The notes under the pieces: generated by a model
The model's input: only the letters and a program-made list of their open reading frames with translations
Databases searched by the model: none
Told to the model about the DNA's origin: nothing
Shown here: positions 10,869-20,419 of the stretch, in pieces
How positions within the stretch are numbered: the first letter of the stretch is position 1
Layout: each line of letters opens with the position of its first letter
Translations under genes and position numbers: made by a program
Source of the DNA: Enterobacter pseudoroggenkampii
GTDB lineage: Bacteria > Pseudomonadota > Gammaproteobacteria > Enterobacterales > Enterobacteriaceae
Direction: 5' to 3'
DNA length: 64,000 nt
Assembly: GCF_026420145.1 (NCBI RefSeq)
Contig: NZ_JAPMLV010000001.1
Location: 558,001-622,000 of the forward strand

Positions 10869-11109
10869 ATTTACTCCCGATGAGATGTGAATCCGAGTCA
10901 GCCTTTCGCCATGGTGAGATAAACCTAACAATTACGCAACAGAAGACAAAAAAATCGTCTTAATCAAAGCGTATCTGAATGTTATTGCATAAACTTTAAT
11001 AACTTTACCCTCGTTGGGTTTCTTTAACCGTTTTAGTGCGCTATTACTCATCGCTTCTTGCGACACGGTGATGTGACGTAATTTTTGAATGGACACTCGG
11101 GTGGCATTT

Positions 11110-12315
11110 ATGACGCGTAAAATGACTTCTCTGCGCAGCCTGGCGACCGGCTCTGCGCTTCTTTTCCTGTTTGCACCAACGCTCTACGCAGCTGAACAGG
11201 CTGCGCCCGAAGCGCCGCCTGTGGATGCGCGCGCCTGGATCCTGATGGATTATTCCAGCGGTAAAGTGCTGGCGGAAGGGAATGCGGATGAGAAACTCGA
11301 TCCGGCAAGCCTGACCAAAATCATGACCAGCTATGTGGTGGGCCAGGCGTTAAAAGCGGGCAAGATCAAGCTGGACGATATGGTAACCATCGGTAAGGAC
11401 GCGTGGGCGACCGGCAACCCGGCGCTGCGCGGATCATCGGTGATGTTCCTGAAGCCGGGCGATCAGGTTTCCGTTTCCGATCTGAACAAAGGGGTAATTA
11501 TTCAGTCGGGAAATGATGCGTGCATCGCGCTGGCCGATTACGTTGCCGGCAGCCAGGATTCTTTCATTGGTTTGATGAATGGCTACGCGCAAAAGCTGGG
11601 CCTGACCAATACGACCTTTAAAACGGTTCACGGTCTGGATTCGCCGGGGCAGTTCAGTACCGCGCGCGACATGGCGCTGCTGGGGAAAGCGCTGATCCAC
11701 GACGTGCCGGATGAATACGCAATCCACAAAGAGAAAGAGTTTACCTTCAACAAAATCCGCCAGCCGAACCGCAACCGCCTGCTGTGGAGCAGCAACGTCA
11801 ATGTGGACGGGATGAAAACCGGCACCACGGCGGGTGCAGGTTATAACCTGGTGGCCTCCGCGACCCAGGGCGACATGCGCCTGATTTCGGTGGTGCTGGG
11901 CACCAAAACCGACCGTATTCGCTTTAATGAGTCAGAAAAACTGCTTACCTGGGGCTTCCGCTTCTATGAAACCGTGACGCCGATTAAACCGGATGCCACG
12001 TTCGTCAGCCAGCGCGTCTGGTTTGGTGACAAGAGCGAAGTGAACCTGGGCGCGGGTGAGGCGGGCTCGGTGACCATTCCGCGCGGTCAGCTGAAAAACC
12101 TGAAAGCCAGCTACACCCTGACCGACCCGCAGCTCACCGCGCCGCTGAAAAAAGGCCAGGTGGTCGGAACCATTGATTTCCAGCTCAACGGTAAGTCGAT
12201 TGAACAGCGTCCGCTGATTGTGATGGAAGCGGTGGAAGAGGGCGGCTTCTTCAGCCGGATGTGGGATTTCGTGATGATGAAATTCCACGGGTGGTTTGGC
12301 AGCTGGTTTAGCTAA
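11110..12315 (+). CDS. dacC: D-alanyl-D-alanine carboxypeptidase DacC (PBP6)
   Basis: A 401-residue class C low-molecular-weight penicillin-binding protein, nearly identical to E. coli DacC. A signal peptide ends near LYAAEQ. The catalytic motifs are SLTK (Ser67), SGN in QSGND, and KTG in GMKTGTTAG. The C-terminal beta-domain is followed by an amphipathic helix, [21 protein letters not shown], that anchors the enzyme to the outer face of the inner membrane. It trims the terminal D-Ala from peptidoglycan pentapeptides. The ATG at 11110 best fits the family; 11089 would add seven residues. Confidence 0.95.
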   Translation: MTRKMTSLRSLATGSALLFLFAPTLYAAEQAAPEAPPVDARAWILMDYSSGKVLAEGNADEKLDPASLTKIMTSYVVGQALKAGKIKLDDMVTIGKDAWATGNPALRGSSVMFLKPGDQVSVSDLNKGVIIQSGNDACIALADYVAGSQDSFIGLMNGYAQKLGLTNTTFKTVHGLDSPGQFSTARDMALLGKALIHDVPDEYAIHKEKEFTFNKIRQPNRNRLLWSSNVNVDGMKTGTTAGAGYNLVASATQGDMRLISVVLGTKTDRIRFNESEKLLTWGFRFYETVTPIKPDATFVSQRVWFGDKSEVNLGAGEAGSVTIPRGQLKNLKASYTLTDPQLTAPLKKGQVVGTIDFQLNGKSIEQRPLIVMEAVEEGGFFSRMWDFVMMKFHGWFGSWFS

Positions 12316-12331
12316 CCTCGATGGGTTTTCT

Positions 12332-12368
12332 CCCTCTCCCTGTGGGAGAGGGCCGGGGTGAGGGCATC
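12332..12368. repeat. CCCTCTCCC/GGGAGAGGG stem-loop repeat
   Basis: A perfect 9-bp inverted repeat (CCCTCTCCC, TGT loop, GGGAGAGGG) followed by a GGGGTGAGGGCA tail, between the convergent dacC and deoR genes. The same unit, with the same tail type, occurs at 16017-16050. An inverse version lies near 61241-61272. It is probably a dispersed intergenic repeat and may also end transcription. Confidence 0.75.
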
Positions 12369-12382
12369 AGACCGCACCCCGT

Positions 12383-13141
12383 TTAATACATCAACTTCAC
12401 CTGCTGCGCCTTCGCGTGGGCCACGATCTCGTCGTCCGGGCGGCAGTCGCTGACGATGGCATCGAACTGCGCCAGCTCGCCCATTCTTGCCGAACGCACC
12501 TTACCAAACTTGCTGTGATCGACCACCAGCACATGGTACTGCGCGGCGCTCAACGCCCAGTGCTTCACCGGCAGCTCTTCCAGATTAAAGCAGGTCGCGC
12601 CCTGACGCACGTTGACGCCTGCGGCGGAATAAAACGCGATATCCGGGCAGAGATTGCTGAGCGTGTCCTGCAGGTTAAGCGGCTTAAAGATGGCGTTGCT
12701 GGCGTGAAACTCGCCGCCGCAGAGGATCACCCGGCACTCGGGTTTCTCCTGAAGCGCCAGAAAGGTGTTCAGGGAGTAGCAGACGGCGGTGAACGGAATG
12801 CTGCTGTCGATGGCCTCGATAATCCACGGCGTAGTGGTACCGCAGTCAAAAAACAGCGTCTGGTGCGGCTGTACCAGTGAGGCTGCAAGCCGCGCGGCTT
12901 TGCGTTTCTCTTCCACCAGGCGCGTCTTCTGGTCGCTGATCAGATAATGGCTGGCGCTGCGCGGCTCAAGCACAATATACCCGCCCAGCAGCACGACGGG
13001 CGCGCTCTCGCTGTTCAGATCCCGACGAATGGTCATCTCTGAGACGCCGAGGAGGTTGGCGGCTTCCTTAAGATGCAGCTTATCGCTGCGCTTCAGCGCC
13101 TGTAGCAGCTGAGCAATGCGGTCATCGCGACGTGTTTCCAT
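12383..13141 (-). CDS. deoR: Deoxyribose operon repressor DeoR
   Basis: A 252-residue DeoR-family repressor with the same length as E. coli DeoR. An N-terminal helix-turn-helix, LKEAANLLGVSEMTIRRDLN, precedes the sugar-phosphate sensor domain with FDCGTTTPWIIEAI and LCGGEFH. It represses the deoxynucleoside catabolism genes until deoxyribose-5-phosphate is present. The downstream neighbour is dacC, convergent, as in E. coli. Confidence 0.95.
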   Translation of the reverse strand: METRRDDRIAQLLQALKRSDKLHLKEAANLLGVSEMTIRRDLNSESAPVVLLGGYIVLEPRSASHYLISDQKTRLVEEKRKAARLAASLVQPHQTLFFDCGTTTPWIIEAIDSSIPFTAVCYSLNTFLALQEKPECRVILCGGEFHASNAIFKPLNLQDTLSNLCPDIAFYSAAGVNVRQGATCFNLEELPVKHWALSAAQYHVLVVDHSKFGKVRSARMGELAQFDAIVSDCRPDDEIVAHAKAQQVKLMY

Positions 13142-13150
13142 AGTTCCTCG

Positions 13151-13185
13151 GGATAAAAAAGTGAACCCCCGCAGGGCGGGGGTTC
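13151..13185 (-). terminator. Terminator after ybjG
   Basis: An 8-bp stem (GAACCCCC and GGGGGTTC on the plus strand) with a 7-base loop, read on the minus strand after the ybjG stop and followed by CAC and a run of six T. It separates ybjG from deoR transcription. Confidence 0.8.
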
Positions 13186-13208
13186 AAGTGTAACCTGTCA
13201 GGTTGGGG

Positions 13209-13817
13209 TTAGTCACGTATCCAGCCTTTGCGGATCGGGATAGCGAAAATGGCACGATAGAGCGAAGACAGCGTGCGGTAGAGCGCTTCACCGAAGAGAC
13301 TCCACAGGATAGCCGCGCTCACGCAGCCAATCAGCCCGACCAGGAAACCGCCCACCATATCCAGCGGCCAGTGAACGCCCAGGTAAATGCGAGACCAGGC
13401 GATTGCCAGGGCCGCCACCATCAGGACCGCACCAGACCACAGGCGATGCCAGAATAGGAAAGCCAGTGCGAAGGTGAAGATCACCGTACCGTGATCGCTC
13501 GGGAACGAGTCATCCGGCGCGTGGTGCAGGAAGGTATAGCCCACGTGAGCCACAAAAGGACGGGGGTGCGGGAACACATGACCCAGTGCGAAGCTCACCA
13601 GAACGCTCACGCCCAGCGCCATCGCCACTTTGATCACCAGCTGGCGGTGCGCTTTCACCTGGCTACGAGGTCCCCACAGCCAGAGGATGGCGGCCAGCGC
13701 TGGCACGATACTGATCAGATCTTTTGCCAGGAAGGTGGCAAAGTCGATCGTCCACTCAGGCGAGGCCGGCGTGGCGTTGATCAGATAAAACAGCTGATAA
13801 TTCAGATTCTCTAACAT
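13209..13817 (-). CDS. ybjG: Undecaprenyl-diphosphatase YbjG (BcrC-type PAP2)
   Basis: A 202-residue membrane phosphatase of the PAP2 superfamily. The three-part phosphatase signature is visible as KDLI...PHPRPF, then SFPSDHGT, then SRIYLGVHWPLDMVGG. Several hydrophobic spans are present. The start MLENLNYQLF at 13817 matches E. coli YbjG; the longer ORF start at 13853 runs into the upstream gene. It dephosphorylates undecaprenyl pyrophosphate, recycling the lipid carrier for cell-wall synthesis. It is 7 bp downstream of another PAP2 gene, probably cotranscribed. Confidence 0.94.
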   Translation of the reverse strand: MLENLNYQLFYLINATPASPEWTIDFATFLAKDLISIVPALAAILWLWGPRSQVKAHRQLVIKVAMALGVSVLVSFALGHVFPHPRPFVAHVGYTFLHHAPDDSFPSDHGTVIFTFALAFLFWHRLWSGAVLMVAALAIAWSRIYLGVHWPLDMVGGFLVGLIGCVSAAILWSLFGEALYRTLSSLYRAIFAIPIRKGWIRD

Positions 13818-13824
13818 AGCGTTA

Positions 13825-14553
13825 TCACTCTTTAGCAAACCGGGTGGAAACAAGGCCGTAGACCACCACCTGAGAAAACCAGACCCACCACCCAGCCCAC
13901 AGGTTGTGAGAGAAAAAATGTGCCCCGCGCATGATCTGGCCGTAGCCCATCACCAGACCTAACACCACGCCCAGCGCGACGAAGCACCAGGCGAGACGCG
14001 GACGCTCGCGCCAGAAGGCAAAAAACAGCCCCATCACCATAAAGCCGCTGGAGGCGTGACCGCCGGGGAAGCAGCGCCCCGGACCGTTGTCAGCAGGGAC
14101 GGCGCTGAACAGGGGATAAGAGACGGCCTTACCGCCATATTCCACCAGATCCCACGGGCAGCTGTGATGGCTCACGCTTTTCAGCACGCCTACCACCAGC
14201 GCACCAACGCCCATCAGCAGCGCCGCCGTGACCAGCCTTGCGTTACGCTTGTAAGCGCCGTAAAACAGCGCCACGGCACCTAAGGCGATGGCAATGTACT
14301 TCGCCAGACGGTGGTTCAGCAGATCCAGCAGATGGTCTTTCTGCAGCGGGAAGCTCTGCGTTGCCGCGTCATACCAAAAACCGGTGATCCATCTGTCGAG
14401 CGCTTCATTGCGTGATAACCACGTGAAAAGCACGGCAAGGACGACCAGTACGAAAAGCTGATAACCATAAAAGCGGCCCGGCAAGCGGTAAAGTCGTTTT
14501 GTCTTATTTGTCTGTAAGTTAGACAATTCTGAACGGCTGGAAGTGAGTGCCAT
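13825..14553 (-). CDS. PAP2-family membrane phosphatase
   Basis: A 242-residue membrane protein with the PAP2 signature in the order KSVSHHSCPWDL, PGGHASSGF and RGAHFFSHNLWAGW, and about five to six hydrophobic spans. The first motif deviates from the usual KxxxxxRP, having a Cys-Pro after the basic stretch. It resembles the PAP2 proteins associated with lipid A or phosphatidylglycerophosphate, but I cannot assign the substrate. It has no counterpart next to ybjG in E. coli. It lies 7 bp upstream of ybjG on the same strand, so the two phosphatases are likely one transcript. Confidence 0.85.
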   Translation of the reverse strand: MALTSSRSELSNLQTNKTKRLYRLPGRFYGYQLFVLVVLAVLFTWLSRNEALDRWITGFWYDAATQSFPLQKDHLLDLLNHRLAKYIAIALGAVALFYGAYKRNARLVTAALLMGVGALVVGVLKSVSHHSCPWDLVEYGGKAVSYPLFSAVPADNGPGRCFPGGHASSGFMVMGLFFAFWRERPRLAWCFVALGVVLGLVMGYGQIMRGAHFFSHNLWAGWWVWFSQVVVYGLVSTRFAKE

Positions 14554-14721
14554 AATTTGGGGTCGTTGACGAGTAATGGGGCTATCATAAATCTGTCAAC
14601 TTAAGGAAACCTTAAACGAAGACGATATGTGCTTTATTTCTGTTTATCCTCGATAAATCACTATCTCGGGCTGCGGCATTTCATTAAACTCGTCGCGATT
14701 TTGTCATTATAAAGAGATTGC

Positions 14722-15954
14722 ATGTTAAACCGTTCTTCTTCTGGTTCACGTCTGGGTCGTCAGGCGTTGCTTTTCCCTCTGTGTCTGGTGCTCTACGAAT
14801 TTTCTACCTATATCGGCAACGATATGATCCAGCCCGGTATGCTGGCCGTAGTGGCGCAGTACAACGCGGGAATCGAGTGGGTACCGACCTCCATGACCGC
14901 CTATCTGGCCGGCGGCATGTTTTTGCAGTGGCTGTTAGGTCCGCTGTCGGATCGTATTGGCCGTCGTCCGGTGATGCTGACGGGCGTGGTGTGGTTTATC
15001 GTCACCTGTCTTGCCACGCTGCTGGCGCAAAACATTGAACAATTTACCCTGCTGCGCTTCCTGCAGGGGGTGAGCCTGTGCTTTATCGGCGCCGTGGGGT
15101 ATGCCGCCATTCAGGAGTCGTTTGAAGAGGCGGTGTGCATCAAAATTACCGCGCTGATGGCGAACGTGGCGCTTATCGCCCCCTTACTCGGGCCGCTGGT
15201 GGGGGCCGCGTGGGTGCACGTTGCGCCGTGGGAAGGGATGTTTGTGCTCTTTGCGCTTCTCGCCGCCTTCGCGTTCTTTGGCCTGCACCGTGCGATGCCG
15301 GAAACGGCCACCCGCATCGGCGAGAAACTCTCGCTGAAAGAGCTGGGGAGGGATTACAAAGAAGTGCTGAAGAATGGCCGCTTTGTGGCGGGCGCGCTGG
15401 CGACCGGGTTCGTTAGCCTGCCGCTGCTGGCGTGGATCGCCCAGTCGCCGGTCATTATCATCAGCGGTGAAAAGCTCAGCAGCTATGAGTATGGTCTGCT
15501 GCAGGTGCCGATCTTTGGCGCGCTGATTATCGGCAACCTGGTGCTGGCACGTCTGACGTCACGACGCACCGTGCGTTCACTGATTATCATGGGCGGCTGG
15601 CCGATTGCCGCAGGGCTGATTCTGGCAGCGGTGGCGACCGTTGCGTCATCACACGCTTATCTGTGGATGACGGCAGGACTCAGCATTTACGCCTTCGGGA
15701 TTGGCGTGGCGAACGCCGGGCTGGTGCGCCTGACGCTGTTTGCCAGCGAGATGAGTAAAGGCACGGTCTCCGCGGCGATGGGGATGCTGCAGATGCTGAT
15801 TTTTACCGTCGGTATTGAGGTGAGCAAGCATGCCTACGCGATGGGCGGTAACGGGCTGTTCAGCCTGTTTAACCTCGCCAACGGCGTGCTGTGGGTTGGC
15901 CTGATGGTGGTGTTCCTGAAGGACAAACGCGTCGGGAACGCCCTGCAACCGTGA
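14722..15954 (+). CDS. mdfA: Multidrug efflux MFS transporter MdfA
   Basis: A 410-residue major facilitator with twelve expected membrane spans, close to E. coli MdfA (Cmr). The acidic residues that define MdfA drug recognition, Glu26 and Asp34, are both conserved in [13 protein letters not shown]. The loop 2-3 motif is [14 protein letters not shown] and the antiporter motif C is [10 protein letters not shown]. It exports chloramphenicol and lipophilic cations, and exchanges sodium or potassium for protons at alkaline pH. It stands alone and is divergent from the PAP2 pair. Confidence 0.96.
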   Translation: MLNRSSSGSRLGRQALLFPLCLVLYEFSTYIGNDMIQPGMLAVVAQYNAGIEWVPTSMTAYLAGGMFLQWLLGPLSDRIGRRPVMLTGVVWFIVTCLATLLAQNIEQFTLLRFLQGVSLCFIGAVGYAAIQESFEEAVCIKITALMANVALIAPLLGPLVGAAWVHVAPWEGMFVLFALLAAFAFFGLHRAMPETATRIGEKLSLKELGRDYKEVLKNGRFVAGALATGFVSLPLLAWIAQSPVIIISGEKLSSYEYGLLQVPIFGALIIGNLVLARLTSRRTVRSLIIMGGWPIAAGLILAAVATVASSHAYLWMTAGLSIYAFGIGVANAGLVRLTLFASEMSKGTVSAAMGMLQMLIFTVGIEVSKHAYAMGGNGLFSLFNLANGVLWVGLMVVFLKDKRVGNALQP

Positions 15955-16440
15955 TCTTTATTCCCTCTCCTCGTGGGCTGAGGGTTCCTCACAAAATAAT
16001 GCCTGCACGGGCGACTCCCTCTCCCTTGAGGGAGAGGGCAGGGGTGAGGGGGAACATACGGCTCTGGTGGTCATTCCGTTCACTTTATGTTTCTTGCTAC
16101 TCTTTAACGACACGACCTGTGAACGTGCCATGGCGGCTCAATCGCCGCCGCCCTGGCGACCCGGGCTCCCGGCGGTAAATCGCCGCTTCGCGGTGCCCTC
16201 AGCTTATTCCTTCAGGCTATCGGGTCGGGCATGAGCCTGCATCCCTGCAGGCCACGCCCTCTCGGCGCATCCGTGCGCCTCGCCCCGGCCTTACGGAAAC
16301 GCTTCGGCGATTTACAGCCGGACCAGGGCGTTGCTGTAAGCCATTTATTTTCCTGAAACTATATTCATCGCTTCCGGTTAAAAAATGACTGGGGATTCCT
16401 ATCCCTGTGGGAGAGGGTAAAGCCAACAGACCGCACGCGG
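15955..16440. other. Repeat-rich gap between mdfA and ybjI
   Basis: About 490 bp with no convincing gene. It holds a degenerate CCCTCTCC-type unit at its left edge, a good copy at 16017-16050, and a partial copy with GGGAGAGGG near 16409-16417. Between them is a GC-rich segment (about 16110-16330) dense in short inverted repeats such as GGCGG/CCGCC. An ORF of 75 codons on the minus strand has low-complexity Arg/Pro/Gly composition and looks like a by-product of that composition. The segment may be a dispersed enterobacterial repeat. Confidence 0.6.
16017..16050. repeat. Second CCCTCTCCC/GGGAGAGGG repeat copy
   Basis: A perfect 9-bp inverted repeat with a TTGA loop and the tail CAGGGGTGAGGG. 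It matches the unit at 12332-12368 in stem sequence and tail. Confidence 0.75.
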
Positions 16441-17253
16441 TCAATTAAACGGCGCCTCCCCGTTCAGCACCTTATCAATCACATCCAGCACGCCTTCATC
16501 GTTATTATGCGGTGCTTCAAAACGCGCCGCCGCTTTGATATGCGGTCTGGCATTCGCCATCGCAAAGCTGAACCCGGACTGGCGCAGCATCTCCACGTCG
16601 TTGCCGCTGTCGCCGAAGGCCACCACATCGCTGTTCTCTATCCCCCAGCGCTGCTGCAGGATCCGCAGGCCGTTGGCCTTATGCACGCCGGGGATAATCA
16701 GGTCGATACTGCCGTGACCGGTGGTGACGGGCACCATGATGTCGCTGAGTTTTTCATGCAGCAGCGCCTGAATCCGCGGAATTTCATCATCGGATACGTT
16801 AAGCCCGAACTTGAAGAAAATATCGTTCAGGTTGCCGAAATCGCTGACCATTTCCAGACGGTGATAGTACTTTGCCGCGATGGCCTTAAAGCCCTCGTCA
16901 TAGCATTTCAGCGTGTAGGCGCTGCTTTTCCCGCAGGCGATGATCTCAATACCCGGCACGTCGCTTAACACGTTCGCGACCGTGTCGAAATGGGCTCTCG
17001 ACAGTTCACCGTTAAAGACATCTTCTCCTTCGCTCACGACCCAGCCACCGTTCTCGGCGACGAACGCAATTTCATGCGCAATCTCCGGGAAAAAGGAGAT
17101 TAACTGGTAGTACTGGTTGCCGCTGGCGACCACAAAGCGAATGCCTTGCGCCTTCATGCGGGCGTACTGCGCCAGAAAGCGCGGGCGATTATAGGTCTTG
17201 GCATCGCTCAGAAAAGTACCATCCATGTCGACGGCGATCAGTTTAACGCTCAT
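16441..17253 (-). CDS. ybjI: HAD-superfamily phosphatase YbjI
   Basis: A 270-residue Cof-type HAD phosphatase. Motif I is DMDGTFLSD at the N terminus, with the first Asp as nucleophile. Motif II lies in FVVASGNQ and motifs III/IV in [15 protein letters not shown]. coli YbjI hydrolyses the riboflavin intermediate 5-amino-6-(5-phospho-D-ribitylamino)uracil and FMN in vitro. Its start overlaps the end of ybjJ by 11 bp, implying coupled translation. Confidence 0.93.
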   Translation of the reverse strand: MSVKLIAVDMDGTFLSDAKTYNRPRFLAQYARMKAQGIRFVVASGNQYYQLISFFPEIAHEIAFVAENGGWVVSEGEDVFNGELSRAHFDTVANVLSDVPGIEIIACGKSSAYTLKCYDEGFKAIAAKYYHRLEMVSDFGNLNDIFFKFGLNVSDDEIPRIQALLHEKLSDIMVPVTTGHGSIDLIIPGVHKANGLRILQQRWGIENSDVVAFGDSGNDVEMLRQSGFSFAMANARPHIKAAARFEAPHNNDEGVLDVIDKVLNGEAPFN

Positions 17254-18457
17254 ATCCCTTCTCCAGTGTCGTTTGTTTCGTTTCCGGCTTTGCCACCGCG
17301 CGCGCCACCAGCGCCGCGATGATGACCAACCCTAACACCACCAGCATGGTGCTGCGCAGTCCGTAGTGCTCACCGAGGAAGCCGAGCAGCGGCGGCCCGA
17401 CCAGGAAGGCGAGATAGCCCGTGGTTGCCACTACGCTGACGCGCGTCGGGGCATCCGGGCCGGTGTCGCTGGCGGCTGAAATGGTCAGCGGGAAGCCGAG
17501 CGACGCACCCAGCCCCCAGAGGATCACCGAGACCCCGGCAATCCAGTCCACATCGACAAAGATGATCATCGCGATGCCCAGACCGCCCAGCAGGGCGCTG
17601 GCGCGCACTACCGCCACGCGGCTGTAGCGGTCGATAAACCAGCCGCCGGTGAAGCGTCCGACGGTCATCCCCAGCGTAAACCCGGCGTAGATCAGCGAGC
17701 CGGAGGTCGGGCTAAAGCCGTGGCCGTCCACCATCAGCAGCGGCAGCCAGTCGTTGGCAGATCCTTCCGCGAACGCCATCGCCAGCACCACCACGCCGAT
17801 CAGCATCAGCTGGAAGTCGCGGTAGAAGGGCAGCCCTCTTTCGGCCGAGTGCTGTTCGTCAGCGGAGTTTTTGCCGTTACCGTCCGGGATCGCCCGGATG
17901 CCGGTAAGAATGGGAATGATGCACACCAGCGCCGCCAGCAGAATATGCAGATTGGCGCTCACGCCGGTGGCGGTCAGCGCCATCCCCACGCCGGCACCGG
18001 CCAGCGTGCCGAGGCTGTAAAAACCGTGCATCATCGGCAACACGGTTTTGTTCATCTCACGTTCGACCGCCGCCCCTTCAACGTTGATGGCAACTTCTGC
18101 AGAACCGAAGCTACCGCCAAATACCGTCAGGCCCAGGGCGAAGAGCACCGGTGAGGCAAACCACAGCGCCACGCTCAGCACGATCATCCCGAACACCGCG
18201 AAGCACATGGTAGTGCGGATCACCGCCCGCGTACCGAAGCGCTTAACCAGCCAGGCAGAGCAGAGAATGCCGCTCATGGAGCCTATCGACAGGCCAAACA
18301 GCACGATGCCCATCTCAGCGGTAGAAACGGACAAAATATCGCGAATGGCGGGGGTGCGCGTGGCCCAGGAGGCCATCAGCAGGCCGGGAATGAAGAAGAA
18401 CATAAACAGCGCCCACATGCGGAGCTGCAGGGCTTTGCGGGGAGAGGTCAGCGTCAT
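17243..18457 (-). CDS. ybjJ: MFS transporter YbjJ
   Basis: A 404-residue major facilitator with about twelve membrane spans, colinear with E. coli YbjJ from [24 protein letters not shown] to the C terminus. Hydrophilic residues between the two six-span halves form the central loop near residue 195-210. The substrate is unknown. It is transcribed with ybjI and diverges from the TetR gene rcdA, whose product probably controls it through the palindrome between them. Confidence 0.92.
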   Translation of the reverse strand: MTLTSPRKALQLRMWALFMFFFIPGLLMASWATRTPAIRDILSVSTAEMGIVLFGLSIGSMSGILCSAWLVKRFGTRAVIRTTMCFAVFGMIVLSVALWFASPVLFALGLTVFGGSFGSAEVAINVEGAAVEREMNKTVLPMMHGFYSLGTLAGAGVGMALTATGVSANLHILLAALVCIIPILTGIRAIPDGNGKNSADEQHSAERGLPFYRDFQLMLIGVVVLAMAFAEGSANDWLPLLMVDGHGFSPTSGSLIYAGFTLGMTVGRFTGGWFIDRYSRVAVVRASALLGGLGIAMIIFVDVDWIAGVSVILWGLGASLGFPLTISAASDTGPDAPTRVSVVATTGYLAFLVGPPLLGFLGEHYGLRSTMLVVLGLVIIAALVARAVAKPETKQTTLEKGYER

Positions 18458-18501
18458 TGGGGTAGCACCAGAAGTACAACAATAGCGACAACACTAGCAA
18501 G

Positions 18502-18523
18502 TTTGTGTACATTTGTACACAAA
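18502..18523. promoter_or_regulatory. Perfect palindromic operator between ybjJ and rcdA
   Basis: A perfect inverted repeat with 10-bp arms (TTTGTGTACA and its complement) around a TT spacer. It lies in the 81-bp divergent region, 15 bp upstream of the rcdA start. Size and symmetry fit a TetR-family dimer. Autoregulation by RcdA and repression of ybjJI are inferred, not shown. Confidence 0.75.
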
Positions 18524-18538
18524 CCACGTGAGGAATTT

Positions 18539-19090
18539 ATGAGCAGACCACCGAACGATCCGCATCGCCGGGAGAAGATCCTGCAGGCAACGCTCGATAC
18601 CATTGCCGAGCACGGGATCCACGCCGTCACGCACCGTAAAATCGCCACCTGTGCGGGCGTGCCGCTGGGGTCGATGACCTACTATTTCGACGGCATGGAG
18701 CCGCTGCTGGAGGAGGCCTTCACGTGGTTTACCCGGCAGATGTCGCAGCAGTACCGGGATTTCTTTGCCGGCGTCACCGGGCCGGAGATGGCGTGCGAAT
18801 CCATCACTACGCTGATCCACAGCTCGCAGGTGACCACGCCGCACAACATGGCGCTGATGTACCAGCTCTACGCCTTTATGCACCGCAGCGCGGCGCTCAA
18901 AACGGTGATGCAGGACTGGATGAAGATGAGCCAGACCACGCTGGAGCAGTGGTTCGACCCGGTCACCACCCGCGCGCTGGATGCGTTTATCGAAGGGATG
19001 ACGCTGCACTACGTGACCGACCGGACGCCGCTATCCCGCGAGGAGATCCGGGCGATGGTGGGGAGGATTGCGGGCGAGGGCAAAGGCTAG
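18539..19090 (+). CDS. rcdA: TetR-family regulator RcdA (YbjK)
   Basis: A 183-residue TetR regulator. The N-terminal helix-turn-helix, [20 protein letters not shown] followed by [13 protein letters not shown], and the C-terminal [17 protein letters not shown] match E. coli RcdA. The ATG at 18539 follows GTGAGGA; the earlier in-frame ATG at 18503 lies inside the operator palindrome and is rejected. In E. coli it regulates csgD and stress genes. The last bases overlap the convergent dehydrogenase gene. Confidence 0.92.
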   Translation: MSRPPNDPHRREKILQATLDTIAEHGIHAVTHRKIATCAGVPLGSMTYYFDGMEPLLEEAFTWFTRQMSQQYRDFFAGVTGPEMACESITTLIHSSQVTTPHNMALMYQLYAFMHRSAALKTVMQDWMKMSQTTLEQWFDPVTTRALDAFIEGMTLHYVTDRTPLSREEIRAMVGRIAGEGKG

Positions 19091-19857
19091 GTTGCGCGCG
19101 CGGTCATATTGACGGTAGTTCCCGTGATGGCACCTGCCGCATCTGATACCAGAAACGTAATCGTGTCTGCTACCTGCGCCAGCGTCGGCAGGCGATGCGT
19201 CAGGGTACTTTGCGCGGCACCGCCGAGAAATTGCTCAACCGTTATCCCCATCGCCTGCGCCTTGGCGGCGAAAATGGCACCCACATACGAACCCGCCTGC
19301 ACCGCATCGGCTATCGCGTGCGAACGCAGACACAGCACACGAATATTTTGAGTCCCCAACTCAGCCGCAAGCGCCCGGGTCAAGGCTTCCGTACCCGCGC
19401 AGCCGACGATATGCCCGAGGTGGCCTGCCATCGCCATGTTTGCGGCGGGGGCGACGACGGTAATTATGGTCCCGCCATGCTCGCCGCCCATGCGGGATGA
19501 CACGGCTTTCGCAATGTTAAAGTACGCGGCCAGGAAAGGGTCGAAACCCTGCCTGAACTCGCCGAGCGTTAACGCCTCAAGGCGTTTACCCTGATCGTGC
19601 AGAAAGCCTGTGGCGTTGACGACGATATCAATGCGGGCAAGGTCCGGGAGTTGCGAGGACTCCTCAAGCGCATCGAAAATAAACGTGCTGGCAGAACCGC
19701 CCGCTGCGCGAATACGGCTGGCGACCTGCTCCAGCTTGGTGTGGTCACGTGCGGCGAGGTATACATCCGCTCCTTCACGCGCCAGAGCGTGCGCAGTTGC
19801 GCTGCCGATAGCGCCGCTGCCGCCGAAGATGACGGCGGTTTTGTTTTTAAAGCCCAT
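19087..19857 (-). CDS. SDR-family oxidoreductase with altered active site
   Basis: A 256-residue Rossmann-fold protein of the short-chain dehydrogenase family. The nucleotide-binding GGSGAIG motif is at residues 12-18 and an NATG version of the NNAG motif at 81-84. By hand alignment against the usual YxxxK helix, the catalytic Tyr falls on His149, the Lys on Cys153 and the Ser on Ala136, so the classical triad appears lost. It may bind NAD(P) without typical reductase activity. It lies 118 bp downstream of arsC on the same strand, possibly part of the ars transcript; it has no E. coli counterpart here. Confidence 0.85.
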   Translation of the reverse strand: MGFKNKTAVIFGGSGAIGSATAHALAREGADVYLAARDHTKLEQVASRIRAAGGSASTFIFDALEESSQLPDLARIDIVVNATGFLHDQGKRLEALTLGEFRQGFDPFLAAYFNIAKAVSSRMGGEHGGTIITVVAPAANMAMAGHLGHIVGCAGTEALTRALAAELGTQNIRVLCLRSHAIADAVQAGSYVGAIFAAKAQAMGITVEQFLGGAAQSTLTHRLPTLAQVADTITFLVSDAAGAITGTTVNMTARAT

Positions 19858-19975
19858 ACCTGCATACCCTCACCAGACTTAACCCTCAACAGTATGTGCC
19901 GGGTTTCGGCGGATGCAACTCAACCGTTGGGTGGGGCATGCGGTTGGCAGATCTTACCGTGCCATTATCAATGGG

Positions 19976-20407
19976 TTACTTTGGCGAGATTTTTTTCCCG
20001 CTGGCGTCTACGACGGCTTCGCCATCCTCTTTCGTAAACGCTCCTTTTTGCGCGTCCGGCAGAATATCGAGAACGACTTCAGACGGGCGGCACAGGCGGG
20101 TGCCCAGCGGCGTCACCACGATCGGACGATTAATCAGGATCGGGTGCTGCAGCATAAAATCGATAAGCTGGTCGTCGGTGAAGCTATCGTCGGCAAGGCC
20201 GAGCTGTTCATAGGGCTCCACGTTTTTACGCAACAGATCCCGCACTGAAATGCCCATCTCGGCAATCAGGGCGGTCAGCTTATCGCGCGACGGCGGGGTT
20301 TCCAGATAGAGGATAATCTCTGGCTCCGTGCCGCTGTTGCGGATCATCTCCAGCGTGTTGCGCGAAGTGCCGCAGGCGGGGTTGTGGTAAATGGTGATGT
20401 GGCTCAT
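19976..20407 (-). CDS. arsC: Arsenate reductase ArsC (glutaredoxin-dependent)
   Basis: A 143-residue enzyme that reduces arsenate to arsenite using glutathione and glutaredoxin. The catalytic Cys12 (NPACGTSRN) and the three arginines that bind arsenate, Arg60, Arg94 and Arg107, are all conserved at the E. coli plasmid R773 positions. It follows arsB by 12 bp. Arsenite made here leaves through ArsB. Confidence 0.96.
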   Translation of the reverse strand: MSHITIYHNPACGTSRNTLEMIRNSGTEPEIILYLETPPSRDKLTALIAEMGISVRDLLRKNVEPYEQLGLADDSFTDDQLIDFMLQHPILINRPIVVTPLGTRLCRPSEVVLDILPDAQKGAFTKEDGEAVVDASGKKISPK

Positions 20408-20419
20408 ATCAGTGGCTCA

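Noticed and set aside
13159..13190. Palindrome near 13163-13185 considered as a DeoR operator
   Set aside because: The T run on the minus strand directly after the ybjG stop makes it a terminator; the stem does not resemble the known deo operator.
16217..16444. Minus-strand ORF of 75 codons in the mdfA-ybjI gap
   Set aside because: Arises from the GC-rich repeat segment, has no ribosome-binding site and no family similarity that I recognise.
18503..18538. Upstream ATG of rcdA at 18503
   Set aside because: It falls inside the operator palindrome; the ATG at 18539 has GTGAGGA upstream and fits the family N terminus.
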